Source: Chthonomonadales bacterium
GTDB lineage: Bacteria; Armatimonadota; Chthonomonadetes; Chthonomonadales; CAJBBX01
Assembly: GCA_013360745.1 (NCBI GenBank)
Contig: JABWBA010000019.1
Location: 1 to 46,487, forward strand
Length of the DNA stretch: 46,487 bases
Direction: 5' to 3'
The position numbers were made by a program, and so were the translations under genes. Of this stretch, positions 8,145 through 15,963 are shown piece by piece. The stretch's first letter is position 1. Each line of letters starts with the position of its first letter. The notes under the pieces are model-generated. The model ran no database searches and had not been told where the DNA came from. It saw only the letters and a program-made list of their open reading frames with translations.

Positions 8145-9190
8145 TTAGACGCACCGCACCCCTCGCCATCCTTGCGGCGGCTGTAATCGGCACGGGTCCG
8201 TCGGGCGCCCCGGCCTTCGCCCAATCCCGCCGGCCGGCCCCACGGTCTCCGGCCAAGACCCCGGCGCCCCGCTACGTGGCCGTCCGTGATGAAGTCAACG
8301 TCGGCTCCGTGACCCGCGGCCAACCGGCCCGGTTCGTATTCACCATTAAGAACACCGGCAACGCGACGCTGACGCTGAAGGTCATTCCGAACTGCAGTTG
8401 CACGGTCCCAACCTACGATTCGATCATCGCGCCCGGCAAGACCGGCACGGTCACGGCCATGCTCAATACGATCGAGATGCTCGGGGAAGTCACGAAGACC
8501 CTGTCCGTGCGAACCAACGATCCCAGGCGGCCTACCGCCGGCCTCTATATGATCGCCAACGTCATCTCCCTGGCCGAGGTGCTACCGTCGGAGAAAGTCA
8601 TCCTGCCGCTCAAGAGCCAGGGTGTGACCGAGAAGACGCTGACCATCTCGATCCGAGAGGGCTCCAAAGATACGATTACCGCCGCCCAGAGCATGGTGCC
8701 CGGCATGCAGGCGATCCTGACCCCGATGCCCGCCGCCCAGAGGCGGAACCGCTACCAGCTGACGCTCCGTGCGCTGGAAACAATGCCCCCCGGGGAGACG
8801 ATATGCCGAGTCGTGCTCCGGACCAGCTCGACGGTCGAGCCGGAGATCCACCTCACCGTGCGATGCCGCAAAGGGATCATCGCCGCGCCCCGCAGCATCG
8901 CCCTCGGCGTCGTCCCGTCGACCCCGGCCCGGCCTCTCGTTCGGATGGTCACCCTGACCCGGACGGACGGAGAGTTCAAGGTCCTCAACGCTCGGGCGAC
9001 CGATCCGAATCTGCGCGTGACCGTCAAGCGGCTCAGCGACGGCCCCGTCTACCGAATCACCCTGACCTATACATCCGGGTGGTCGTCGGGCATCATCCAG
9101 CGGCTCCTCATCGTCGAGACCGACGATCCGGTCCAGAAGAACATCATGATCCCGATCCTCGGCCGGGTCGAGGCGTCCAGATCCGGCTGA
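8141..9190 (+). CDS. Exported DUF1573-domain protein
   Basis: A 349-residue protein whose ATG overlaps the URO-D stop. MIRRTAPLAILAAAVIGTG begins a signal peptide ending near AFA. Residues about 48-130 form the DUF1573 Ig-like domain: VNVGSVTRGQPARFVFTIKN, then the hallmark cysteine stretch NCSCT. The remaining two thirds look like further beta-sandwich repeats (LGVVPSTPA..., GWSSGIIQRLLIVET). DUF1573 proteins are periplasmic or surface proteins of unknown role, often beside redox or cytochrome genes. Here its TGA overlaps the next ATG (TGATG), coupling it to the multihaem protein that follows. Confidence 0.85.
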   Translation: MIRRTAPLAILAAAVIGTGPSGAPAFAQSRRPAPRSPAKTPAPRYVAVRDEVNVGSVTRGQPARFVFTIKNTGNATLTLKVIPNCSCTVPTYDSIIAPGKTGTVTAMLNTIEMLGEVTKTLSVRTNDPRRPTAGLYMIANVISLAEVLPSEKVILPLKSQGVTEKTLTISIREGSKDTITAAQSMVPGMQAILTPMPAAQRRNRYQLTLRALETMPPGETICRVVLRTSSTVEPEIHLTVRCRKGIIAAPRSIALGVVPSTPARPLVRMVTLTRTDGEFKVLNARATDPNLRVTVKRLSDGPVYRITLTYTSGWSSGIIQRLLIVETDDPVQKNIMIPILGRVEASRSG

Positions 9191-10524
9191 TGAGCCCGCT
9201 CCTGCGGTGGCTGCTCGCGGCGGCAGCGCCGTTGTCTCTGCTGCTGGTCCTCAGCATGGCGCCGGCCATCGTCACCAGGGCCGTATCCTCCTCCGCCGGC
9301 GAGCTCAGGATCGTCTACGCCGGTGAGACGCTGGGCTACATCTCGCCGTGCGGATGCTCCAAACCGATGATCGGCGGAATGGATCGCCGCGGCGCTCTGG
9401 TCCAGAGGCTGCGCAGGTCGGGGCCGCTCCTGCTGATCGACACGGGAGACCTGACCCCCGCTTCGGGCAGGCAGGATGAGATCAAAGCCGACACCCTGGC
9501 CCGGATGTTCGACGCGATGGCCTGCGACGCCATCGGGATCGGAGAGAAGGACCTGGCCCTTGGCCTCCCGGCCCTCGCACAGCTTCAGGCCCGGACGCGC
9601 ACCCCGTTCCTGGCGGCGAATGTGAGGGACGCCTCGGGCAATCCCCTGTTTCTTCCCTATGTCGTGGTCCGTCGTACGGTCCAGGGGAAGGCGCAGAGCG
9701 CCGCGATCGCCGCCGTCCTGTCCCCGTCGGAGGCCCGGAGCGCCGGCTTCGTCTCCGACGAGTTCCGCATCGACGATCCGGATCGGGCCCTGGATGCGAT
9801 CAAGCCGGCGATGATGAAGACGAACCTGCCGATCCTCCTCTATCACGGGCCCCGCGACGAGGCGGTATCCGCGGCGCGCCGGCATCCGTGGATTCGGATG
9901 GTCCTGTACGCCCATGGGGGCGATGCCCCGGCGCCGCCGCTTCGGATCGGAACGACTGTCCTCCTGTGCGCGGGTTCCAAAGGCAAGTACGTCGGCGTCG
10001 CCAGCTTCGGCAAGGGCCGGTCTCCCTCCGCCGTTCGACATATGCCGCTAGAGGAACGCTGGGGCTCCGACGGGCGGATCCGGAAGCTCCGGACGGCCTA
10101 TCAGCAGCGTCTGATCGACGAGCGACTCCTCGAGGCCATTCCGCGGACGCCCCACCCTTCCGGACAGGAGTACGCGGGCAGCCAAGCCTGCCGGAGCTGC
10201 CACGCGGGCGCCTACGACGTCTGGCGCTCATCCCGACATGCCGTCGCCATGGACACGCTCCGCGCCGAAGGCGCCGATCGGGATCCGGAGTGCGTTCCCT
10301 GCCATGTGACCGGCCTGCAATCCACCGGCGGCTACGCCGAGGGGCGGAACCATCTGGCGCATGTCGGCTGCGAGAGCTGCCATGGTCCGGCGGCTGGCCA
10401 CGCCGCGACCGGCGGCGATCCGCTGCCAGCGCGATCGGGCCCGGAGGCCTGCCGCGCCTGCCATGTGCCCGATCACAGCCCGAAGTTCCAGTACGATGCC
10501 TACTGGTCCCGGATCCGACATTGA
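9190..10524 (+). CDS. Metallophosphatase-like domain fused to a tetraheme cytochrome c domain
   Basis: A 444-residue exported protein; the ATG overlaps the DUF1573 stop and begins a hydrophobic leader (LLRWLLAAAAPLSLLLVLS). Residues about 38-290 follow the UshA/5'-nucleotidase outline, with the conserved SPCGCSKPMIGGMDRRGA and LLIDTGDLTP. The DxH motif is replaced by the SPCGC segment, the usual GNHE by GEKD, and the late histidine motifs are absent, so catalysis is doubtful. Residues 334-425 hold four haem-attachment motifs: CRSCH (334), CVPCH (368), CESCH (394) and CRACH (421), resembling cytochrome c554-type domains. It probably carries electrons in the periplasm; the front domain may bind a ligand or partner. 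Confidence 0.85.
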   Translation: MSPLLRWLLAAAAPLSLLLVLSMAPAIVTRAVSSSAGELRIVYAGETLGYISPCGCSKPMIGGMDRRGALVQRLRRSGPLLLIDTGDLTPASGRQDEIKADTLARMFDAMACDAIGIGEKDLALGLPALAQLQARTRTPFLAANVRDASGNPLFLPYVVVRRTVQGKAQSAAIAAVLSPSEARSAGFVSDEFRIDDPDRALDAIKPAMMKTNLPILLYHGPRDEAVSAARRHPWIRMVLYAHGGDAPAPPLRIGTTVLLCAGSKGKYVGVASFGKGRSPSAVRHMPLEERWGSDGRIRKLRTAYQQRLIDERLLEAIPRTPHPSGQEYAGSQACRSCHAGAYDVWRSSRHAVAMDTLRAEGADRDPECVPCHVTGLQSTGGYAEGRNHLAHVGCESCHGPAAGHAATGGDPLPARSGPEACRACHVPDHSPKFQYDAYWSRIRH

Positions 10525-10546
10525 TGAACGCGGGAGGAGGAGTCCC

Positions 10547-11785
10547 ATGCGCGATCTGCCCCTAGACGGCCGAAGGATCGTACTCGGCGTGTCGGGCAGC
10601 ATAGCCGCCTACAAGGCTGCCGAGATCGTCAGCAGGCTGGTGCAGGGGGGTGCGGAGGTCCACGTCGTCCTCACATCGCACGCACGGGAGTTCATCGGCG
10701 CGGCGACCTTCCGGGGCCTTACCGGCAACCCCGTCCTGACCGACGTGTTCGACGAACCCTACGATGGCCGTATGGCCCACATCAGCCTGGCGCAGGGGGC
10801 GGACCTCTTCCTCGTCGCGCCGGCTACGGCCAATCTGCTCGCGAAGATGGCGAACGGGATCGCCGACGACGTTCTGACGACGATGCTCCTTGCGACCGAT
10901 GCGCCCGTCATCGCCGCCCCCGCCATGAATACGGTCATGTTCGATCATCCGGCCACCGTCGCCAACCTCTCAACGCTGCGCCAGAGGGGCGTCGAGATCG
11001 TCGAGCCCGCAGAGGGGCGGCTCGCCTGCGGATCCGACGGCAAGGGACGGCTCGCCGACCCCGATGCCATCGTCGCGGCGGTCCACGCCCGGATCCGCCG
11101 CTCCTGCGACCTGACCGGCCTCCGGTTTCTCATCTCCGCCGGCGCCGGTTCCGAACCCATCGACCCCGTCCGACTGATCACCAATCGCTCGTCCGGACGG
11201 ATGGGCGTTGCGCTGGCGCGGGCGGCTGCGCGGAGGGGCGGGGCTGTCGTCCTCGTTGCGGGTCATAGGAGCGTCGAGCCGCCGCCGGGCGTCGAGGTCG
11301 TCCGGTTCGACACCACCGCCAGCTACCGTGCCGCGTGCCTCGAGAGGTTTCCGGCGTGCGATGTGTTCATCGGCGCCGCTGCGCCCGCCGACTTCACGCC
11401 TGTGACCGTATCGCAGACGAAGATCCGGAGGGATTCCTCCGGCGCGGACCTCATGATCCCGCTCCGATCGAACCCCGACGTCATCGCCGAACTGGCAGCG
11501 CAGAAGGACTCCCGACTGGTCGTCGGCTTCGCGGCCGAAAGCGAGGATCTCCGCACGAGGGCCCTGGAGAAGCTTCGCGCCAAAGGGCTCGATCTCATCG
11601 TCGCCAATGACATCACCGCCGAGGACGCCGGTTTCGATGTGCCGACCAACCGGGTCGTTCTCGTCTGGCCGGACGGCCGACACGAGGACCTCCCCCTCAT
11701 GACCAAGGACGAGCTCGCCCATCAGATCCTGGATCGGATCCTCGGGATGACCGGACTTGCGAGCCGCACCCCGTCTCCGGCATAA
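10547..11785 (+). CDS. coaBC: Bifunctional phosphopantothenoylcysteine decarboxylase/phosphopantothenate-cysteine ligase
   Basis: A 412-residue cytoplasmic enzyme of coenzyme A synthesis. It couples cysteine to 4'-phosphopantothenate and decarboxylates the product to 4'-phosphopantetheine. The CoaC half has the flavin-binding start VLGVSGSIAAYKAAEI, the active-site histidine in MAHISLA, the PAMN motif, and the cysteine in RLACGSDGKGRL. The CoaB half begins near residue 190 (SAGAGSEPIDPVRLITNRSSG) and ends with KDELAHQILDRI. The ATG at 10547 has a GGAGGAGG site six bases upstream; the longer frame is an artefact. It lies 22 bases after the tetraheme gene, so it may be read from the same transcript although the function is housekeeping. 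Confidence 0.96.
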   Translation: MRDLPLDGRRIVLGVSGSIAAYKAAEIVSRLVQGGAEVHVVLTSHAREFIGAATFRGLTGNPVLTDVFDEPYDGRMAHISLAQGADLFLVAPATANLLAKMANGIADDVLTTMLLATDAPVIAAPAMNTVMFDHPATVANLSTLRQRGVEIVEPAEGRLACGSDGKGRLADPDAIVAAVHARIRRSCDLTGLRFLISAGAGSEPIDPVRLITNRSSGRMGVALARAAARRGGAVVLVAGHRSVEPPPGVEVVRFDTTASYRAACLERFPACDVFIGAAAPADFTPVTVSQTKIRRDSSGADLMIPLRSNPDVIAELAAQKDSRLVVGFAAESEDLRTRALEKLRAKGLDLIVANDITAEDAGFDVPTNRVVLVWPDGRHEDLPLMTKDELAHQILDRILGMTGLASRTPSPA

Positions 11786-12173
11786 CCGTCTCCGGCGGGA
11801 GCCGGAGCAGATGCGCCGGGCAGCGGCAATCGCTCGATCCGAACCCGCGGAGAGCCGGAGCGGCACAGGGGATCTCAAGTCCCGATCGGTTGAGTTCGCA
11901 TTCCGTGAAGCCCGGCCGAACATGGGCCTCGACGTGGACGATGCGGACGTGGGGCAGCAGATAATCAAGGTGCCATCGCTTCGGTCCGCGCCGCGCCAGA
12001 TGTCGCGACACCCGCGCGCGAATGCCCCGGGCGGCGCTGCCCGTATAGACATAGACTCCCGCCTCGAAACGGGCGTCACCGAGCGCTCCGATCCGGAGAT
12101 CGACGGGGGATTCCAGCGACATCCAGAGGCGATACAGCCCGGGGTCGCGGGGAATATCGGCAGGATCGATCAA
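11697..12173 (-). CDS. GIY-YIG-type DUF123 protein
   Basis: A 158-residue protein. The start is a TTG at 12171-12173, nine bases after a GGAGGT site; no ATG gives a better fit. DUF123 landmarks are PGLYRLWM, then AGVYVYTGSAARG, RHLARRGPKRWHLDYLL, TECEL and GFGSSDCRCPAHLL. The family belongs to the GIY-YIG nuclease superfamily and is sometimes fused to endonuclease III; its reaction is not established. The 3' end overlaps the end of coaBC by 89 bases on the opposite strand, so the tail after HLLRLP may be non-functional extension. It diverges from the Gfo/Idh/MocA gene at 12322. Confidence 0.75.
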   Translation of the reverse strand: MIDPADIPRDPGLYRLWMSLESPVDLRIGALGDARFEAGVYVYTGSAARGIRARVSRHLARRGPKRWHLDYLLPHVRIVHVEAHVRPGFTECELNRSGLEIPCAAPALRGFGSSDCRCPAHLLRLPPETVMPETGCGSQVRSSRGSDPGSDGRARPWS

Positions 12174-12261
12174 AGAAACGCCACCTCCATCGACGATCCG
12201 GTGCGGGCGGATCCCTGGATCGATCCTACCGCATGCGAGCGAGAGGAGCGATGCGGGGCGG

Positions 12262-12269
12262 GGTACAAT
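12262..12269 (+). promoter_or_regulatory. Candidate -10 element GGTACAAT
   Basis: GGTACAAT lies 52 bases before the ATG of the first Gfo/Idh/MocA gene, in the divergent gap with the DUF123 gene. It matches a GGTANN(A/C)T motif found upstream of several other genes here. No clear TTGACA-like -35 is seen. Confidence 0.45.
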
Positions 12270-12321
12270 CGAAGAAGTATCCATGCGCATGGACGTCAAG
12301 CCCATGCGTGGAGAGGCAAGC

Positions 12322-13584
12322 ATGTCAGACACGTATGAGATGGACCGACGAGGGTTCCTCGCGGGTGCGGCCTTGGCCGGGCTTGGGGTAGGGATGCTTG
12401 TCGAAGAGCTCCATGCCGCACCGCTCTTCCAGGAAAACGAGACGCCGGCGGGACCTCCTGTGAGCTGCGCTGTCATCGGGCTGGGGCTTCGGGGTCGGGA
12501 GACGCTCGCCGCGCTCGCGAAGCTCCCCAACGCGCCCGTCGCGGCGATCTGCGATTCCTACACATCCGAAGCCTACGTCAAACGCGCGCAGACGATCGTC
12601 CCGAACGCCGCGTTCAAGTCGGACTACAAAGAAGCGCTCGCCATGCCGAGCGTCCAGGCGGTCATCGTGGACACCCCGTCGCATCTGCACAGGCAGATCG
12701 TCCTCGACGCCCTTCAGGCGGGCAAGCATGTCTACTGTGAGGCGCCGCTGGCCAGCGATATCGAGGACGCGCGGGCCATTGCTCGGGCAGGCGCCGCCGC
12801 GAAGACGATCTTCATGGCTGGCCTCCAATACCGCGGCAACAAGATGCACACCCATGCGTTCAGCTTCCTCACGGACATGGGCAAGCCCGTCGCGGCCAGG
12901 GCGCAATGGCGCCGGAAGATGAGCTGGCGGGCGGCGGCCCCGACGCCGGAGCGGGAGCACGAACTGAGCTGGCGCATGTTCAAGGCGACGTCCAGCGGCC
13001 TCCCCGGCGAAGTCGGCATCCACGAGTTCGATGTGGTCAGCTGGTACCTCCGCGAGCTCCCGACGGCCGTCACCGGCTTCGGCAACCCGAATCCGAAGGA
13101 CGGCATGGAGGTTCCGGATACGGTTCAGTGCATTCTGGAGTATCCATCCGGCGCCAATCTCGCCTTCGACGCCACGCTGGCCAACTCGTTCGATGGTTCC
13201 TATGAGCTTCTCATGGGGCCGGCCTTTGCGATGCTCATCCGGGACCAGCGGGGATGGATGTTCAAAGAGACCGATTCGCCCCTCCTCGGCTGGGAAGTCT
13301 ATGCGCGCAAGGATAAGCTCGGCGATGAGACGGGCATCGCTCTGGTCGCCGACGCCACCAAGCTCATCAGCCAGGGCAAGGAGCCGGGCAAGGTCGGGGC
13401 CGATGTCAGCAAATCAGCGCTGTACCAATCGCTGTCGGCCTTCCTCGACGCCGTACGAACCGGGAAGAAACCGGCCGCCAACGCCGAAGTAGGCTTCCAG
13501 GCCAACGTGGTGGCTCGCCTCGCGCACGACGCCTGCATGACCCGGAGCCGTATAGAGATCCCGAAGGAAGCCCTCACACTCTAG
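12322..13584 (+). CDS. Tat-exported Gfo/Idh/MocA oxidoreductase-like protein with EAP in place of EKP
   Basis: A 420-residue protein. The ATG at 12322 follows GGAGAGG at five bases, and the leader MSDTYEMDRRGFLAGAALAG is a Tat signal; three upstream in-frame ATGs are less well placed. The Rossmann start CAVIGLGLRGRETLAAL binds NAD(P), as is usual in the family. The catalytic EKP motif is EAP here (E140-A141-P142, in VYCEAPLA), so the lysine is lost. The second half is the family's alpha/beta domain, with GEVGIHEFDVVSWYL. It may be a ligand-binding or altered-chemistry member. A canonical paralogue follows 87 bases downstream. Confidence 0.85.
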   Translation: MSDTYEMDRRGFLAGAALAGLGVGMLVEELHAAPLFQENETPAGPPVSCAVIGLGLRGRETLAALAKLPNAPVAAICDSYTSEAYVKRAQTIVPNAAFKSDYKEALAMPSVQAVIVDTPSHLHRQIVLDALQAGKHVYCEAPLASDIEDARAIARAGAAAKTIFMAGLQYRGNKMHTHAFSFLTDMGKPVAARAQWRRKMSWRAAAPTPEREHELSWRMFKATSSGLPGEVGIHEFDVVSWYLRELPTAVTGFGNPNPKDGMEVPDTVQCILEYPSGANLAFDATLANSFDGSYELLMGPAFAMLIRDQRGWMFKETDSPLLGWEVYARKDKLGDETGIALVADATKLISQGKEPGKVGADVSKSALYQSLSAFLDAVRTGKKPAANAEVGFQANVVARLAHDACMTRSRIEIPKEALTL

Positions 13585-13671
13585 GCCGCGCTCGGCCCGA
13601 AAGAGGAACCGACAACGGGAAGGAAGTCGCCCGACGCACGCCGTCGAGCATATAAAGGAGCAACGCCGCAC

Positions 13672-15006
13672 ATGAGCAACGAACAGGCTAAGGGCGCGAC
13701 GCGCAGGGAGATCCTCCGCACCGCTGCTGCTGCAACCGCCGTCACCGTGGCCTCCGCCGGAGCCGCGAAGAGCGCCGTCTTCGGCGCAGCGCCCTCGAGG
13801 GTCCAGGGAGCCAACGACCGAATCCGCATCGGCTTCGTCGGCGTCGGCGGGCAGGGCATGACCCACGTCCGCCTTCTGAAGGAGAACGCCTCGGCGTTCA
13901 ACGTCGAACATGTCGCCGTCTGCGATATCTACCGCCGCCGGGTCAAAGCGGCCCAGGGGTTCTGCGAGCTGCCCGACTCGGCCGCCTACGAGGACTATCG
14001 GAAGCTGCTGGAGCGCAAGGACATCGACGTCGTCTGGATCGCCACCTCCGACAACTGGCACGCACCGATCGCCCTTGCGGCGATGGAAGCCGGCAAGCAT
14101 GTCTACATCGAAAAGCCGATGTGCCGTACCGTCGAGGAGGCCTACAAGCTCTGGGATACGGCCAAGCGGACCAAGAAGCTGGTGCAGGTTGGATCGCAGG
14201 GCTGCAGCGATCAGAAATGGCACGTCGCCGGTCGAGTCGTCAAGGAAGGCCGCATCGGCCATGTCGTTCAGGCGCAGGGGAGCTACTGCCGAAACGGCAA
14301 GGACGGCGAATGGAACTACTACGCCATCGATAAGGACGCCGGACCTCATTCGACGGGTGATGGATACGTCAACTGGGAGGTCTTTGCCATGGGCAAAGAG
14401 CCCCGACAGTGGGATCCCGACCGGTTCTTCCGATGGAGGAAGTACTGGGCCTACGGCAACGGCATCATGGGCGATCTCTTCCCGCATCGCCTGCACCCTC
14501 TCGCCATCGCCATGAACCTGCCCCAAACCGGCAACGGAGGATTCCCCAGCCGAGTCTCCTCAATGGGCGGCCTCTACGTGCAGAAGATCAACCCGGTGAC
14601 CGGCAAGGTCGACCGAGAGGTGCCCGACTTCACCACCATCCAGGTCGACTATCCGGAGGAGTGCACCCTGATGCTCCTCGGTTCGACCATCAACGAGCAG
14701 GGCTGGCAGGACATGATCCGGGGCAACAAGGCCACCCTCTACTTCGGCGGCTCCGGCGTGCAGATCCGGCCCGAGCGGGTCTGGGCTGAGGAGATCGAGG
14801 CGGGCGAGGAGCCCGTCGATGGGCCGGGCGAGGCCATCGAAGTCCATGAGAAGAACCTGCTGGACTGCATCCGCGAAGGGGGCGTCCCGAACTGCAACAT
14901 CGACCTCGCGCTCCGCGTCCAGGTCGTGATCTCCCTTGGTGAGATGGCCTATCGCAGGGGTAAGACCATGCACTTCGACCCCGCGACGCGCAAGTACTGG
15001 GGCTAG
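13672..15006 (+). CDS. Tat-exported Gfo/Idh/MocA family oxidoreductase
   Basis: A 444-residue protein whose leader carries the Tat motif TRREILRT followed by an alanine-rich hydrophobic stretch. The NAD(P)-binding RIGFVGVGGQGMTHV and the intact EKP catalytic motif (E147-K148-P149 in VYIEKPMC) are present. The C-terminal domain has the long insertion typical of planctomycete-like exported members (GPHSTGDGYVNWEVF, RFFRWRKYWAYG, GIMGDLFPHRLHP). An NAD(P)-dependent sugar or polyol oxidoreductase role is usual for the family, and the substrate is unknown. A ribosome site AAGGAG lies about 11 bases upstream. A GC-rich hairpin follows the stop. Confidence 0.9.
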   Translation: MSNEQAKGATRREILRTAAAATAVTVASAGAAKSAVFGAAPSRVQGANDRIRIGFVGVGGQGMTHVRLLKENASAFNVEHVAVCDIYRRRVKAAQGFCELPDSAAYEDYRKLLERKDIDVVWIATSDNWHAPIALAAMEAGKHVYIEKPMCRTVEEAYKLWDTAKRTKKLVQVGSQGCSDQKWHVAGRVVKEGRIGHVVQAQGSYCRNGKDGEWNYYAIDKDAGPHSTGDGYVNWEVFAMGKEPRQWDPDRFFRWRKYWAYGNGIMGDLFPHRLHPLAIAMNLPQTGNGGFPSRVSSMGGLYVQKINPVTGKVDREVPDFTTIQVDYPEECTLMLLGSTINEQGWQDMIRGNKATLYFGGSGVQIRPERVWAEEIEAGEEPVDGPGEAIEVHEKNLLDCIREGGVPNCNIDLALRVQVVISLGEMAYRRGKTMHFDPATRKYWG

Positions 15007-15014
15007 ATACCACA

Positions 15015-15038
15015 GGGGCCGGCCCTGGCGCCGGCCCC
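15015..15038 (+). terminator. GC-rich hairpin after the oxidoreductase pair
   Basis: A perfect nine-base stem (GGGGCCGGC with GCCGGCCCC) and a six-base loop begin nine bases after the oxidoreductase stop. No T tract follows, so it is a terminator-like hairpin or a transcript-stabilising structure between this gene and apbE. Confidence 0.5.
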
Positions 15039-15080
15039 ATCCCCCACCCGCCTCATCGCCTCCCGGGCTTTCGTACGCCG

Positions 15081-15956
15081 ATGCGAGCGTCCAACGACGA
15101 GCTCACCGTCGTGGCCTGCCATGCCATGGGCACGCGCTTCGAGATGGTCGGCCATGGCGCCGATCCCGGCCGCATCCGGGCGGCGCTGGAAGCCGCGGCT
15201 CAGGAGATCCTCGAGATCCATCGACGCCTGAGTGCGTTCGACCCGGGCAGCGACATTACAGAGATCAACGAACAGGCGGCGCAGCGCCCGGTCCGCGTGG
15301 ATCCCCGTACGCTGGCGCTCCTCCTCCGCTGTCGTGCGCTCTGGACAAGAACGGACGGCGCGTTCGATGTTGCCGTTGGCGGCCTCATGCGGCGCTGGGG
15401 GTTTCGCGGCGAGCCGCCCGTAACGGGAGAAGACAGTCCGCGGTACGGCATGGACGCCCTGACCCTGAACGCGGATGCGTCCACCGTGCAGTGGACCCGT
15501 CCTGGGGTCGAGCTCGATCTGGGCGCGATCGCCAAGGGCCATGCACTCGATGAGGCCGCGGCCATCCTCCGCGAATGCGGCGTCTCCTCAGCGCTGCTGC
15601 ATGGCGGGACCAGTTCGGTCCTCGCGCTCGGCCGCGACCCCGGAGGGCTGCCGTGGAGAGTAGCCGTTCGCGATCCCCGGTCACCGGACGACGCGCTGGC
15701 CGTCGTCGATCTCACCGATCAAGCGCTGGGCGTCTCGGCGCCGCACGGTCGTCAGGTCCTCGCCGATGGGCGGGAAATGGGGCACATTATGGACCCCCGA
15801 TCCGGGCGGCCTTCTGCAGGATTGCGGCTGGCCGCGGTGTCCTGCCCGTCAGCCGAGGAGGCCGATGCCCTCTCCACCGCGGTGCAAATCCTCGGACCTC
15901 CGTTCGCCGATCGCCTGTCGTCTCAGGGATATCGCGTCTGGGTGGCCGAAGCTTAG
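15081..15956 (+). CDS. apbE: ApbE-like FAD:protein FMN transferase
   Basis: A 291-residue protein that attaches FMN from FAD to threonine residues of target flavoproteins such as NqrC/RnfG-type subunits. Motifs in order are MGTRFEM, RLSAFDPGSDITEIN, GAFDVAVGGLMRRWGF, the substrate-binding ELDLGAIAKGHALD, the GHIMDPRSGRP segment and the DALSTA metal-site region. No signal peptide or lipobox is visible, although most bacterial ApbE proteins are exported. The frame has no in-frame hydrophobic leader upstream, so this one may act in the cytoplasm. No flavinylation target gene lies in the window; its stop is eight bases from the convergent parvulin gene. Confidence 0.92.
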   Translation: MRASNDELTVVACHAMGTRFEMVGHGADPGRIRAALEAAAQEILEIHRRLSAFDPGSDITEINEQAAQRPVRVDPRTLALLLRCRALWTRTDGAFDVAVGGLMRRWGFRGEPPVTGEDSPRYGMDALTLNADASTVQWTRPGVELDLGAIAKGHALDEAAAILRECGVSSALLHGGTSSVLALGRDPGGLPWRVAVRDPRSPDDALAVVDLTDQALGVSAPHGRQVLADGREMGHIMDPRSGRPSAGLRLAAVSCPSAEEADALSTAVQILGPPFADRLSSQGYRVWVAEA

Positions 15957-15963
15957 GACGACC

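Noticed and set aside
11697-12173. Homing or restriction endonuclease
   Set aside because: The GIY-YIG-like domain is of the DUF123 type, and no methylase, intron or mobile feature is near.
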